Below are positions 49,686 through 60,191 of a stretch of DNA of 64,000 nt, one piece after another. This DNA comes from Fallopia convolvulus (Eukaryota > Streptophyta > Magnoliopsida > Caryophyllales > Polygonaceae): assembly GCA_964016875.1 (NCBI GenBank), contig OZ024724.1, positions 47,522,899-47,586,898 of the forward strand. The letters run 5' to 3'. The translations under genes and the position numbers were made by a program. Within the stretch, counting starts at the first letter, position 1. Every line of letters begins with the position of its first letter. The notes under the pieces are model-generated. The model made no database searches. It was not told the DNA's origin and saw only the letters and a list, made by a program, of their open reading frames with translations.

Positions 49686-51357
49686 TCATGGTTCGGAGGA
49701 GGTGGAATCAGCAGCAGCAGTGTCAGTGTCTCTCTTAGCCAGGTACCCAATGATGGTACTCAGCTGAGAGGAAATCTTTTGAAGCTCGGTCAACATCTTG
49801 GCAGTAACACCTTCACTCAGCGAAGAACTGCCAACATCCTTCTGGGCAGTCTTCTTTGCAGCTGTTCCCTTTGAATCACCCTGAAAGTTCATCCTCGAGA
49901 TATTGCGCATCTCCAGGGGTAATCCAAAGAACTCCTCTTGCGAAGGCTGATAAGCCTTCCTTTCCTTCAGTATGGCCTTCAGAAAGCGAGGATAAGGTAT
50001 GCTATGCTTCTTCCCAGTGCACTTAGCCATTTGCCTCATCATAATCTCCGGAAGACTGATACGTTCCTTCCTTAGAAACTTGTCCAGCAGAATCATATCG
50101 TTGATAGTGAGCGTAGTCCTCTTCTCCAGCCTTTGGAACAATAACCTTGATGAGAAATTGATGTGCAATCCTTGAAGTGTAGCTCAAGTTGTTGGTTAAG
50201 TAAGGACCAGAGGCAGGAACTTTTCCCATGACCCGCCTGATTAACTGAGCTTTGTTCCTTGGCCAGTGACTCGACGTATGAACATCCCCATATCCTTCAG
50301 CAGGCACCTTCAGAATTGTGGCAACAGATCCCAAAGAGAAAGAAATTTCCATCCCTCCCACAGTAGCAAAACCCATCGGACCATTAGAGAGATTGGCTAG
50401 TTGATAGGATTGAAAGAATTGGGAAAGAAGGGATACATCTACCTTGACTCCAGAGTCACAGATTTTCTCCCATCCCTGAAACTTGAGAAGTTCCCAGAAC
50501 TCCTCCAAGTCATGGCTTTTCAGGAACTCTTCGGTGATCACCAGAGGAGCGATAACCTTCTTTGAACGATCCTTCTTGGAACTTGTTGCTGGTTCCATTG
50601 GCAATTTGCCTTGCGCCTTTGCAGATTTGAGGTCCTTTTCAACCTCTTCTTCTAACTCAGCCTCTTCTTCATCACCTTCACCAGCAGAGTCGTTCTTTTC
50701 TTCTTCCTCACCCTCATCAGAACCCGAGCCAACCACTTCTTCCTCTTCCTCTGGATCTTCTTCTTCTTCTGAGGATTCCTGAGCCACCTGTTCCTTTGGA
50801 ACGGTGGAGCGAAGGGCGTACTTGGATCCAGAAGGAGTGACCTTCGGCTTTTTGGTTGCGGGGGAAGGGGTTCTTTCCGAGTCAGAGGTGTGAAAAATTT
50901 GAGACGGTAGGGGAGGAACACTCTTTTTCGCCTTTCGCTTGCCACGACTCGTTGGCTTCACCCATCCTGGTCGCTCACTTATCGGCACAAACGCCTCCTT
51001 TTCAGGGTCAGCGGTGGTGTCCTTCAGAGGAGAGTTCACCTCTTCCTTTTCCATTGCTTCCTTGCTTTCCTGGGCATCCTCTGTTTCAGCAGCCACATCG
51101 GAGGGGTTGTCCGAGGGAACCACAGAGTGATCCTTCTCAGATTTGTCACCCTCAGTGTCCTTTGTCGATGAGGCCATATCAGCGGTGGCCACACCAGTGT
51201 CGGAAAAAGCATCGAATTTGGTTTCAAGTTTGGAGATTGGAGTGGGAGAGGAAAGTTTGGCCTTTTTGAGGGTTTCAAGTTGGGCTTGAATGTTGGCTAT
51301 CTCAGCGGCATCGAGACCCTCAAAGTTTAGGATTGGAGTGTTTGAGGAGGAAGCCAT
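49686..51357 (-). pseudogene. Envelope-position ORF of the Sirevirus, frameshifted
   Basis: Lies between pol and the 3' LTR, where Sireviruses carry an extra, often env-like ORF. The likely start is ATG 51357 (MASSSNTPIL). The N-terminal half is acidic and disordered. The second half holds the block common to plant-transposon proteins of this type (WEKICDSGVKVDVSLLSQFF, MGFATVGGMEISFSLGSVA, SHWPRNKAQLIRRVMGKVP). A one-base shift near 50140 moves the rest into another frame, which ends at 49686 in a predicted helical tail (TAKMLTELQKISSQLSTII). No signal peptide or membrane segment is evident after this start, so an envelope role is unproven. Confidence 0.78.
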
Positions 51358-52203
51358 TGTTGCAGAGGAGAGAAAAGATCGAAACTTTGAAGAAGATTTA
51401 GGGTTGGAGAGAATTAAGGATGTGGTAAAAAAAATTGACCGAGATAAGAGTTTATAAAGCACACCTCTTTCCTTCTTGATAAAGATCATAATCTTTCCCA
51501 AAGATCTTCTATCCAAATCCTAACGGCTAAGAGTTTCCATAATGATGAATTTTCACCGCCATTAAGTCTCGTCTGCGCAGACGTCCTATCGTTCCCTGCA
51601 GAATTACTGTGCAACGGCTGTATTTTTCAAATGAGCAGTCACAACGGCTATAACTCAACTGCATTGCCTCTGTGATTGACGTCTGTTCTTTTGTATAAAA
51701 ATCTTCAAATGTAATCAAAGACGTTCCTTTAATATGACAATATTCTCAACCACTAGTTCCATACCTCGTTACCATGAGTGGATAAAAAGGCTATGTTTGA
51801 ACAGACAAGGGACTAGAGACGTTCCATTCAAACTTTTTGTGGGCTGGGAATTTATTTGACATCCACACAATTATTCCCCGTTTAAAGGTAATGAAAAGAA
51901 GTTCATAGGGAACGTTTGTGTGGACCAGGCTAAGGAACAATCTTATAACCAACCATCATTTCTGCTTGAAGTGAGGGATAAAATAGATCAAGTTGGTTAT
52001 TTTGGGCTAAAAAGAAATCTTGGATGTAAGCAATTATAGTTTCAGTTCCTTTTAGCATGCAACATTTAACAATTTCTAATATATACAACATCTATGCATG
52101 GTGGAAGGATATAAGTCATTAGAAAACTTGTCAAATGATATGTAGTTACCTGAGATGTTACCTTTTTAGTCAGGCACTAAGGGAATAGAGGGCCGGGACT
52201 TGT

Positions 52204-55200
52204 TTACTCCAAGGAAATCATTCCTAGCAACATCCTCAGATGTTCATAGGGTTTTCTATCCAAAGCCTTGGTGAAAATATCTGCCACTTGATTTTCAGTC
52301 CTACAATGATCCATCTTGATAAAACCTTTTTCAACATTATCTCTTAAGAAATGATGTCGAATATCTATATGTTTGGTTCTAGAATGATGCATAGGATTTT
52401 TGGAGATATTGATGGCACTTGTATTATCACATAAGATAGGAATAGTTCCAAGAGACATACCAAAGTCCACCAGTTGCTGTTTTAGCCACAATACCTGTGA
52501 ACAACAGGCAGCTGCTGCGACATACTCCGCTTCAGCCGTTGAAAGAGCAACCGAATTTTGCTTCTTCGATCCCCAAGAGACCAAGCAAGGTCCAAGGAAT
52601 TGGGCCATCCCTGATGTGCTCTTCCTATCCACCAAGTGACCTGCAAAATCTGCATCCGAGAATCCGACAAGTTGGAACGAGTTGTGTCTTGGATACCATA
52701 GACATAACCCATCGTTCCCTTTCAAGTAGCGTAGAATTCTCTTCACTTCTTTCAGATGTGTTTCTTTAGGATTGGCTTGAAATCTAGCACAAAGACACAC
52801 ACTGAACATAATATCTGGCCGACTGGCCGTTAGGTACAACAGGGAACCAATCATCCCTCGGTACATCGTTTCATCAACATCAACAGCATTTAGATCAGCA
52901 TCAAGACGAGTATTAGAAGAAATAGGGGTATCAAAACTTTTTGTAGAATCCATACCATACTTCTTTAATAGTTCCTTGATGTACTTTTGTTGATGTACCT
53001 TTGTTCCCTCATCAGTTTGTACCACTTGTAGTCCAAGAAAGAAAGTGAGCTCTCCAATCATGCTCATCTCAAACTCACTGCTCATAAGATTCTTGAAGCT
53101 TTCTACAAGTTTGGGGTTAGTAGAACCAAATATAATATCATCAACATAAACTTGAACTACTAAAACCTCACCGTCTTGTTCCCTTAGGAACAATGTCTTG
53201 TCGATCACACCACGTCTGTATCCATTGGTTAATAGAAACTGGGCGAATCTATCATACCAAGCACGTGGAGCCTGCTTAAGGCCATAAAGAGCCTTGTCCA
53301 ACACGTAGACATGGTCAGGGTGATCAACATCTTCAAATCCTGGAGGTTGTAGTACATAGACCTCCTCTTGTAGGTAACCATTCAGGAATGCTGTCTTCAC
53401 GTCCATTTGATACAACTTGAATCCCTTGTGAGCAGCATAGGCGATTAGAAGACGGATGGCTTCTATTCTTGCAACAGGAGCATACGTTTCATCGTAGTCA
53501 ATCCCTTCTTGTCGATTGTATCCTTTTGCTACAAGTCTCGCCTTGTTCCTTGTGACAGCTCCGGTGTCATCAAGTTTATTCCTGAAAACCCACTTTGTTC
53601 CTATATCCATCTTGTGCTTTGGCTTGGGAACTAGTCTCCATACATTATTCCTCTCAAACTGGTGTAGTTCCTCTTTGTCGTATGGAGTGATGATGTTGTC
53701 AATAGGATGATCCCTCTTTTGATGATAGTTTCTGACTTCAATCTGAGTGGGATCTGTACTTGACTCCTCTTGTTCCTGTTGGCTTGTCGTTCCATGTGAT
53801 GTTCCTTCTCCATGATTTTCCTCAATGTCTTCATTCTGTGAAGTATCATCTTCTGGAACTAATGCACTTTCTGTGTCATCTCTATCCAAGTCCGGACTAG
53901 GAGGCATAACATTTTCATTTGGAGCTTGTGTATTTGAATCTGGATCGACTTCATCATCTGAATCTGAGTTTAGAACCTTCAGTGCATCCTCGTTACTAGA
54001 CAGGTTCCCTCCATTTTTGGACTCGTCAAAAACAACATGAATGCTTTCTTCAAACTTCTTAGTCCTTTTATTGAACACCTTGTAAGCCTTACGGTTGGAT
54101 GCGTACCCCAGAAAGATGCCTTCATCACTCCTTGGATCAAACTTGCCTAGCTCGTCTTTTCCATTGTTGTGAATGAAACACCTGCATCCAAAGACTTTCA
54201 AGTGGGAAATATTTGGCTTTCTGCCCTTGATTAGTTCATATGGAGTTTTTGAAAAGTTGGAACGTATGGTGACTCGATTAATGATGTAGCAAGCAGTACC
54301 GACTACCTCAACCCAAAAGGACCGAGGCAAGTTACTTGCCAACATCATAGTACGAGCCATGTTTTGTAGTGTTCCATTCTTTCTTTCTGCAATGTCGTTT
54401 TGTTGAGGAGTCCTCGGCGCAGAGAAGTTCTGAGATACTCCATGTTCATCACAATAGCTATGGAACATGGAATTCTTGAACTCTGTTCCGTTGTGAGATC
54501 TGATAGCTTTCAGTTTTTGTTCTGTTGATGCTTCTACTTTCTTGATCCAGCTTTTGAATGCCATGAACGTCTCGTCTTTGGAACCTAGAAAGAGAGTCCA
54601 TGTATATCTAGTAAAATCATCAACAATAACAAAAATGTACCTGCTACCGCCATCACTTCTCACCCACATGGGACCGCACAAATCCATGTGTACCATGTCA
54701 AGAGGATGAGAGGTGCTCACTGACAACTTTGGCTGAAAAGATGACTTGCTTTGTTTTCCTTTCACACACTCTTCACATAAGCTTTCTTTTTCTGCAAGAA
54801 CCTTGGGTAGTCCTATCACCAGATTTTGTGAGTAGAGTTTGTGGATTCCTCGATGATTTGCGTGACCAAACCTCCTATGCCAGAGATCAGTCTTGTCGGC
54901 TATTGTAACAAAGCAGAGTTCTTCTTGTGGTTGGAAACTTGAGTCGACATAATACACATTGTTGCGCCTCTTTCCTTTCAGGACCACAAGATTTGATTTT
55001 ATGTTCTTGATCATACAGCCATCTGAGGTAAAGGTTACCTCGTTTTTCCCTTGGTCACAAAGCTGAGCAATACTCAACAAGTTGTAACTAAGACCTTTCA
55101 CCAAGCTTACGTCTCTAACGCTGATTTTATCATTTAGCTTGACTTCACCTGTTCCAATGATTTCTCCTTGATTGTTGTTGCCAAAGGAAATGTTTCCTCC

Positions 55201-55317
55201 AGCATTGTTTTGAAGTGAGGACAGAATACTCTTGTTCCCTGTCATGTGACATGAACACCCGCTGTCAAGGACCCAGCGGATGTTCCCCCTCACTTCTACC
55301 TGCAAGAAAGAAATCAC
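52204..55317 (-). CDS. Ty1/copia pol: protease, integrase, reverse transcriptase, RNase H
   Basis: A single uninterrupted 1037-residue frame. The protease motif is WVLDSGCSCHMTG (D18). The GAG pre-integrase zinc-binding region spans LWHRRFGHANHRGIHKLY to CEECVKGKQ. The integrase core runs from MVHMDLCGPM to PQQNDIAERKNGT. The RT shows KWVFRNKLDDTG, QMDVKTAFLNGYLQEEVYV and the catalytic YVDD at 724-727. The RNase H shows GFSDADFAG, ALSTAEAEYVAAAACCSQVLW and HIDIRHHFLRD. The second integrase catalytic Asp is replaced: residue 275 is His (CAC, 54493-54495) in IRSHNGTEF. The start chosen is the first Met after the break from gag; the natural polyprotein would read through from gag. Confidence 0.95.
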   Translation of the reverse strand: MISFLQVEVRGNIRWVLDSGCSCHMTGNKSILSSLQNNAGGNISFGNNNQGEIIGTGEVKLNDKISVRDVSLVKGLSYNLLSIAQLCDQGKNEVTFTSDGCMIKNIKSNLVVLKGKRRNNVYYVDSSFQPQEELCFVTIADKTDLWHRRFGHANHRGIHKLYSQNLVIGLPKVLAEKESLCEECVKGKQSKSSFQPKLSVSTSHPLDMVHMDLCGPMWVRSDGGSRYIFVIVDDFTRYTWTLFLGSKDETFMAFKSWIKKVEASTEQKLKAIRSHNGTEFKNSMFHSYCDEHGVSQNFSAPRTPQQNDIAERKNGTLQNMARTMMLASNLPRSFWVEVVGTACYIINRVTIRSNFSKTPYELIKGRKPNISHLKVFGCRCFIHNNGKDELGKFDPRSDEGIFLGYASNRKAYKVFNKRTKKFEESIHVVFDESKNGGNLSSNEDALKVLNSDSDDEVDPDSNTQAPNENVMPPSPDLDRDDTESALVPEDDTSQNEDIEENHGEGTSHGTTSQQEQEESSTDPTQIEVRNYHQKRDHPIDNIITPYDKEELHQFERNNVWRLVPKPKHKMDIGTKWVFRNKLDDTGAVTRNKARLVAKGYNRQEGIDYDETYAPVARIEAIRLLIAYAAHKGFKLYQMDVKTAFLNGYLQEEVYVLQPPGFEDVDHPDHVYVLDKALYGLKQAPRAWYDRFAQFLLTNGYRRGVIDKTLFLREQDGEVLVVQVYVDDIIFGSTNPKLVESFKNLMSSEFEMSMIGELTFFLGLQVVQTDEGTKVHQQKYIKELLKKYGMDSTKSFDTPISSNTRLDADLNAVDVDETMYRGMIGSLLYLTASRPDIMFSVCLCARFQANPKETHLKEVKRILRYLKGNDGLCLWYPRHNSFQLVGFSDADFAGHLVDRKSTSGMAQFLGPCLVSWGSKKQNSVALSTAEAEYVAAAACCSQVLWLKQQLVDFGMSLGTIPILCDNTSAINISKNPMHHSRTKHIDIRHHFLRDNVEKGFIKMDHCRTENQVADIFTKALDRKPYEHLRMLLGMISLE

Positions 55318-55559
55318 GTTTTAACGACCCAGGCCGGCTTAGCCTTCCCGGGTCGGTTAGCATAGCTCACAGAATGATAAATTTGAGATTGCACTAAAGT
55401 AGCTTTCTGTGAACTCTTGGAACTAGAAGCAATATTTGAGGGATCAACATGATTTTTCCCTTTTTCAGTTTTAGAATCTTGCTTCTTTTGAGGTTGTGGG
55501 GCCTGTTTCTTCCATTTCTGATAAGATTTATCATACCCTTGATTTTTCTTACCAGACCA

Positions 55560-56005
55560 CTATTTCCTGTTGTTCCTTGTATTCTGGTTTTGAGCCCTTT
55601 TATTTGACATTTCTAGTCTAACCTTACAGTCTTTTTGAACATGACCTCCCCCACCACAGTGATAGCACACCCTATAGTATTCACCAAGATAGCGTTTAGG
55701 ATGTGGTTTCTGGAGGGTTCGTTCCTTGGCTCGTTCCTTGGAAGGAACTCTATGCTGATTCCCTTGAGACTGTTTTAGGTATATTTTATGAGCCGTTTTC
55801 CATAATACCATTCAGAGTTGTCATGCAGATTACTTTCAAGAATTTTGACTCTACTTTCTAGACGAATTACCTTATCTCTAGCGGATTGAAGTTCCCTAGC
55901 TTTTCTTTCCATTTTCTCTTCAAAGGTAAGATCATCCGGAGGATATTCAGATTTGTTTTTACCATAACCAATACCAGACCTAGCAGGACTGAACTCAATC
56001 TGAGT
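55560..56005 (-). pseudogene. Gag-pol junction with a second zinc knuckle, broken frames
   Basis: Downstream of the gag stop at 56006, coiled-coil-like sequence (RKARELQSARDKVIRLESRV) continues. Then an open frame (55811-55560) contains a second CX2CX4HX4C knuckle, CYHCGGGGHVQKDC, at 55626-55667. Frameshifts and stops separate it from both gag and pol. In a working element this stretch would be part of one gag-pol polyprotein. Confidence 0.75.
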
Positions 56006-57333
56006 TCATTTACTTAGTTCATGCTCTAATTCTTCCCTTTTGAGTTTGTGAACAAGTAAATCTGTCCTAAGTTCGTTATTGGTTTCAGTTAGAGTCTTAA
56101 TATCTTTCTTATAATCTTCACATTCTGAACAAGGAACAACAGAAGTAACAGTAGTTTCTGATAATTTTTCTTCAAGATTTAGACATTTCTCATCAGAAGC
56201 TTCTATTTCATCTTGCATCTTTAAATTATCTTCAAACAACTTTTTAACAAGGATAACAAGATCAGATTGTTTAGCACTCTCTATACTAGAAAGAAATTGT
56301 TCAGGAGTTACCTCTTGATTAACATCTTCAGTCTTCAGAGCCATGGCACAGATCTTTGAATCATATTCATCATCTGAGTCAAGATCCCAAGCAACAATGT
56401 AGGCCTTCTTCTTCTCGTTCCCAGTGTCGTTACCTTTGGGACAACTCTTTGCATAGTGACCCTTTTCCTGACAGTTGTAGCAGGTAACATCCTTGAGCTC
56501 CTTCTTCTCAAAGTTGATTCTTTCCTTCATGGCACCTTGCTTCTTGCCTCTCCTATAGACCTCATTGCTTTGGTTATGAGAGCTACATCAGAATCTTCTC
56601 CTAGTTCGCCGTCAATTCCTGCAAAGATATTTTCAATGGCCTTTTCCACTTTAAGAGCAATTCCCTTGCTAGAGCTTGAAGCACCATTGTTCTTTTTCTC
56701 ATATCGCTCATAGTCAGTCAGTTTTCCAAAGATCTCATGAAGTTTGCAAGTCTTTGTAATTGGGTTCTCCTTGAGAAGTCCTCTTGTAACGACGTACGTG
56801 GGACCTAAGCCATCTACAATTGCAGAGACTTTCTCAGCATGGGTGACAGATTTCCCAATTCCAAGATGATTAATGCGATTGACCAAGCCTTCAAACCGAG
56901 ATTGGTATGTGGCTATGGTTTCTCCATCTATCATCCTGAAGTTGTAGAACTCCTTCTTAGCGTCCTTCTGATGGCTCTCTTTCAGATCAACGCTACCAAT
57001 GTGCATTTGCTCAATGGCTTCCCATGCTTCTTTGGCAGTGTCACAGTTGACTACCCTTAGGAGATCTTCAGCACCCAAGGCATTGTTTAGTAGCATTTGT
57101 GCCTTGTAGTTCTTCTCCATTCCTGTCCATTCAGATTGGCCCCATTCTGTCTTCTTGTCCTTCTTTGCTTCAGGAACGACATAATCTCCATCTTCAATAA
57201 CTGACCAAGCTTGGTAGTCATTGCTTTTGAGCCAGGTGGCGAAGAGCTTCTTCCAATGGTCATATTCTCCAGGAACAAGCAGTGGAGGCTTGTTGTTTCC
57301 AATTCCGACGTTGTGGTTGTTGTTCGAAGTCAT
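56006..57333 (-). pseudogene. Sirevirus gag, frameshifted
   Basis: Starts ATG at 57333 (MTSNNNHNVG). A UBN2-type gag domain follows, with PGEYDHWKKLFATWLKSNDY, AKEAWEAIEQMHIGS and RMIDGETIATYQSRFEGLVN. Near 56570 the frame shifts by one base: the first frame ends at 56527, while a basic stretch and the rest continue in the other frame, ending at 56006. The second part carries a CX2CX4HX4C zinc knuckle (CYNCQEKGHYAKSC, 56441-56482) and a long acidic, probably coiled-coil tail (NNELRTDLLVHKLKREELEH). Gag packages the element RNA. Stop and start overlap as ATGA at 56527-56530, probably by chance. Confidence 0.88.
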
Positions 57334-57370
57334 TCTGTATTCCTGCACTAACACACAATCTAGAGCAAAC

Positions 57371-57386
57371 CTGCTCTGATACCAAT
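57371..57386 (-). promoter_or_regulatory. Sirevirus primer-binding site (tRNA-iMet)
   Basis: On the - strand ATTGGTATCAGAGCAG directly follows the 5' LTR. It is complementary to the 3' end of initiator tRNA-Met. Confidence 0.92.
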
Positions 57387-58304
57387 TGTTGGATCGTGAC
57401 GCGTTAGTAACAATACATGGAACTAGTAAGGTTCCCTGGGCAGCGGAAATAAACACTAAGAACACAGAATTTATAGAGGAAACCTTTTGTCCGACCAACA
57501 AGTCGTAGAAAGAAAAACCTCTACCCCTGAGACTCCTTCTCAGAGGATTTTCAATAGAATACTTTTATTAAGTTTCAACGATTACAAGGCAAGTCTAGTA
57601 ACTAAGGCTCCTACCAAAGTTCCCTTGGTAACCACGGCACCGACCGAGGTTCAACCAACTAGACTTCTACAACCCTAAGCGTAAACCTAAATCGAAAGCA
57701 AACTACTGACTTACTTGTGGATTCTTCACCGGAAAAAGCCACACACTCATACACTTGAAAAGCTCTCTTCTCAAGTTCTTCGTCTTCAACCACTCGAAAG
57801 CCACCCCTTTAACCCTAGCTAACCCTAGCTATTTATAAGATAAGTTAAGTCTGATCTCACACGTAATTATTGCCTAATTACGCTAATATTCCACTTAACA
57901 AATCCCATACAATAAGGAAAAAGATTGTTTGTGATTTTCGGATCCTCAACCATGTCGATTCTTCCCAAAACCGAATGATCTCGGATTTCCCAAGATAAGA
58001 TCGTGTGAAGATTGATCTTATCCTCTCTTTTATCACCTTAAGCAACCGCCTACAACTGTAGAATCTTCGTAGAAGATCGCTCGCAGAATATAAGGTAACT
58101 TGCCATTTATAGAAAGCCGCGTTCCTTCTCAGACGCACTTCCTAAATCTGTCACTCGTTCCCTCCATCGTTCCTCACGATGTTCCTTCACTCGTGACCAT
58201 GTACCTGTTTTCCTGAAACACTTACATGTAGAAGCAAGTTATATTAACTAAGTTTGTTAATCATCAAAACTAAGAGAAACCATGGAACAACCATTGTTCC
58301 AACA
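57387..58304 (-). repeat. Sirevirus 5' LTR (right copy)
   Basis: 918 bp, next to the primer-binding site. Carries the TATAAATA box at 57830-57837, the expected promoter of the element. Confidence 0.93.
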
Positions 58305-58309
58305 TGCAT

Positions 58310-59548
58310 GCATGAAAATAGCCAATAATTATTATCCACCATCAATTAACCATACCTCGCACCTCGCAGACTGGCGTTCACAAGGACCCCGCACGAAGAC
58401 TTTCGCCAACAAAAGCCAGTTCGGAAACAAACCGCCTTGAAGACACCATGCACCTTCCACCCGGCGTCGGCCGTAACATCGCGAGGAATGGCCGAGATGT
58501 TGTGGCGAGGCACAAAGGACGAGATGCCTGACCGTGGAGATCAACCTCGCCTGGCAGTTGGCATGACCTCGCACATTGGCCTTGGATCACGCCGCACCGG
58601 AATCACGTCTCACCCACCACAGAGAAACGAGGATAGCGCCGACTCGCCTTGGAGCGGGTAGACCGCGGAGCATGCAAGGTCTACCTTAGAGAGTAGTCCC
58701 CCGAAAGATGATGCGCGGTTCCGGTCGATTGAGAATGGGCCAAACACCCCGCTCGCCTGCCTTGGAGGAACACCTCGCAAGCCTGCGTTACTTTTAAAAT
58801 GACCCCCGTCGCGCATCGTCACCGTCACGCCACCTGTCTAGCGAGGTACCGCCACGAAGACCACGGAGAGTAGCAGTGTCTTCCGCACATGAAGATGGTG
58901 AAACATGGGCCTTGGAATCACCTCGCCTTCGTATTGTTTGAGAAGGGTGTTTACGGGCTCGATCGGCCTCGCCAAGGCAGAGCAAAGGAGCGTCGGATCT
59001 GAGAGTGCGCCGAACGCCGGTGCCGCGGCGAAACTGTGCGCCGGAATAGTGGCACGACCAACCAGCGCCCCCTGCCTTAAAGTAGACCTTACCCACCAAC
59101 ATCGCACAAACCCACGAATTTTGGCCTCGAGAAAGGACCGTGGTGCTCGGCCGAATGAAGAAGCTCGCGAGTTTAAGCTAGCTAGCCCTCCGTAAAGACC
59201 TCGTATGTTGTTGCGAGGCTACACGACCTCGCTTGGCCACATGACCTCGCCTGCCACATGACCTCGCCTGCTTGTTTGCCCAACACCTTGGCCTCACGAC
59301 CTCGGAACGACCTCATTGCTTCGCTTTTGATGGAACCGGAAGCTTGGCCTTCAAATAGAGCCCCAAGTTGGCCTTCTCTTCCTTCAATGGGAACGAGAGG
59401 AAACGCCACGCATGGAAGCCTCGCTTGCTGGACACCTAAACCTCGTTGATTGGCCATATATATAAATATATATGCCATGATGGAATCGGAGGGGAGAGGA
59501 TGCACCTACTTAATTGTGACCCGAGAGTAGGACGGTTAGGGAGAGATC
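58310..59548. other. GC-rich interior of the LARD-like element
   Basis: Internal leader region between the copia insertion and the primer site. It is much richer in G+C than its surroundings, with frequent CCTCGC/GCGAGG motifs, including a short array near 59220-59275 (GACCTCGCTTGGCCACAT). Reading frames on both strands are short and contradictory, and no protein family is visible. Confidence 0.6.
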
Positions 59549-59567
59549 CTTCCCACAGACGGCGCCG
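59549..59567 (-). promoter_or_regulatory. Primer-binding site of the LARD-like element
   Basis: On the - strand GGCGCCGTCTGTGGGAA follows the LTR almost directly. This PBS form is common in plant LTR elements; its first bases match the tRNA-Asp 3' end. The exact tRNA is uncertain. Confidence 0.75.
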
Positions 59568-59568
59568 A

Positions 59569-60191
59569 TGTTGAAACCTGATATAATCTGCGCTATAAAC
59601 GGGATTATAAAAATACTAACTCTCGGGAATTCGTACAACCAAACGGTTTTCGCACGCGGATTATTCCTCTTCCCCACCCCTCAGCCGATTGTGTGCTTTT
59701 TACGAATAAAGCCTTTAGACCTTATACCGTTTATAGTGCGATCTCACTCGGAGATCAAACACGTCGAGCTTTGGCAAACGAGATAGTTCCCGAGCCAGAG
59801 AAGATTTTCGACCCCCTTAACTATATCATAGCAAGGCTATATATAATGGTTTGTTGTTTGGTTTTTTATGTGGTTTCCTATGTGGGATGCACACCCATTC
59901 GCTTGTCAAATGAATTTGAGCCCTACGTGGACTAGCTTGCCCCTTTTGTTGAATAGTCAACAGGCCTTGTTGATTTTGGAAGAATTGCTTGGATATAGTG
60001 ATGATTATGCAGGCCATTTACATGTCTAGCTCTCTCTGCATGCACATATATATAATTTATGCAACGTAGCCATGCACACTATTTATCGGGTTTTGATGCG
60101 TATGTATTACGCGACGCTCGATCTCTTTTCACTCTTAATTATTTGTACTTTTTACCCTTAATTACTTTAGCGGTTATTTCGCGCACCATCA
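59569..60191 (-). repeat. LARD-like element, right (5') LTR
   Basis: 623 bp, next to the primer-binding site. About 15 substitutions relative to the left LTR by visual comparison. Confidence 0.9.

Larger units (their letters stand above)
48331..58304 (-). mobile_element. Sirevirus-type Ty1/copia retrotransposon, nearly complete
   Basis: LTRs at 48331-49242 and 57387-58304 (TGTTGG...CCAACA) are flanked by the duplication TGCAT (48326-48330 and 58305-58309). The order on the - strand is 5' LTR, tRNA-iMet primer site, gag, protease-integrase-RT-RNase H (copia order), an extra ORF, repeated polypurine tracts, 3' LTR. The extra ORF after pol, the coiled-coil-containing gag and the multiple polypurine tracts are hallmarks of Sireviruses (SIRE/Maximus lineage). 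By eye the LTRs differ at about 16 of 912 positions plus two small indels, so the insertion is young. Frameshifts in gag and the extra ORF and a changed integrase residue suggest it is no longer autonomous. Confidence 0.93.
46237..60191 (-). mobile_element. Non-coding LTR retrotransposon (LARD-like) nested in the Ty3 LTR
   Basis: LTRs at 46237-46858 and 59569-60191 (622 and 623 bp) have ends TGTTGAAACC and GCACCATCA. They are flanked by the duplication CTTAC (46232-46236 and 60192-60196). A primer site (GGCGCCGTCTGTGGGAAGG on the - strand, 59549-59567) abuts the right LTR, fixing the - orientation. Minus the inner copia element it is about 3976 bp. Its interior contains a 55/42-bp minisatellite, a 43-bp tandem repeat and a GC-rich segment full of CCTCGC motifs. 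No gag or pol domain is recognisable, so it is non-autonomous. By eye the LTRs differ at about 2-2.5% of positions. Confidence 0.9.

Noticed and set aside
50483..51269. Ser/Pro-rich frames on the + strand (99 and 137 residues)
   Set aside because: Antisense shadows of the Glu/Lys-rich half of the Sirevirus extra ORF.
53516..54040. Open frames on the + strand within pol
   Set aside because: Antisense shadows of the intact copia pol frame.
56527..56530. ATGA stop-start overlap in gag as a regulated re-initiation signal
   Set aside because: Protein continuity points to a one-base loss about 40 bases upstream; the overlap is most simply accidental.
58332..59505. Several 80-107-residue frames on the - strand
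   Set aside because: GC-rich leader of the LARD-like element; frames conflict and show no gag-like zinc knuckle or capsid motif.
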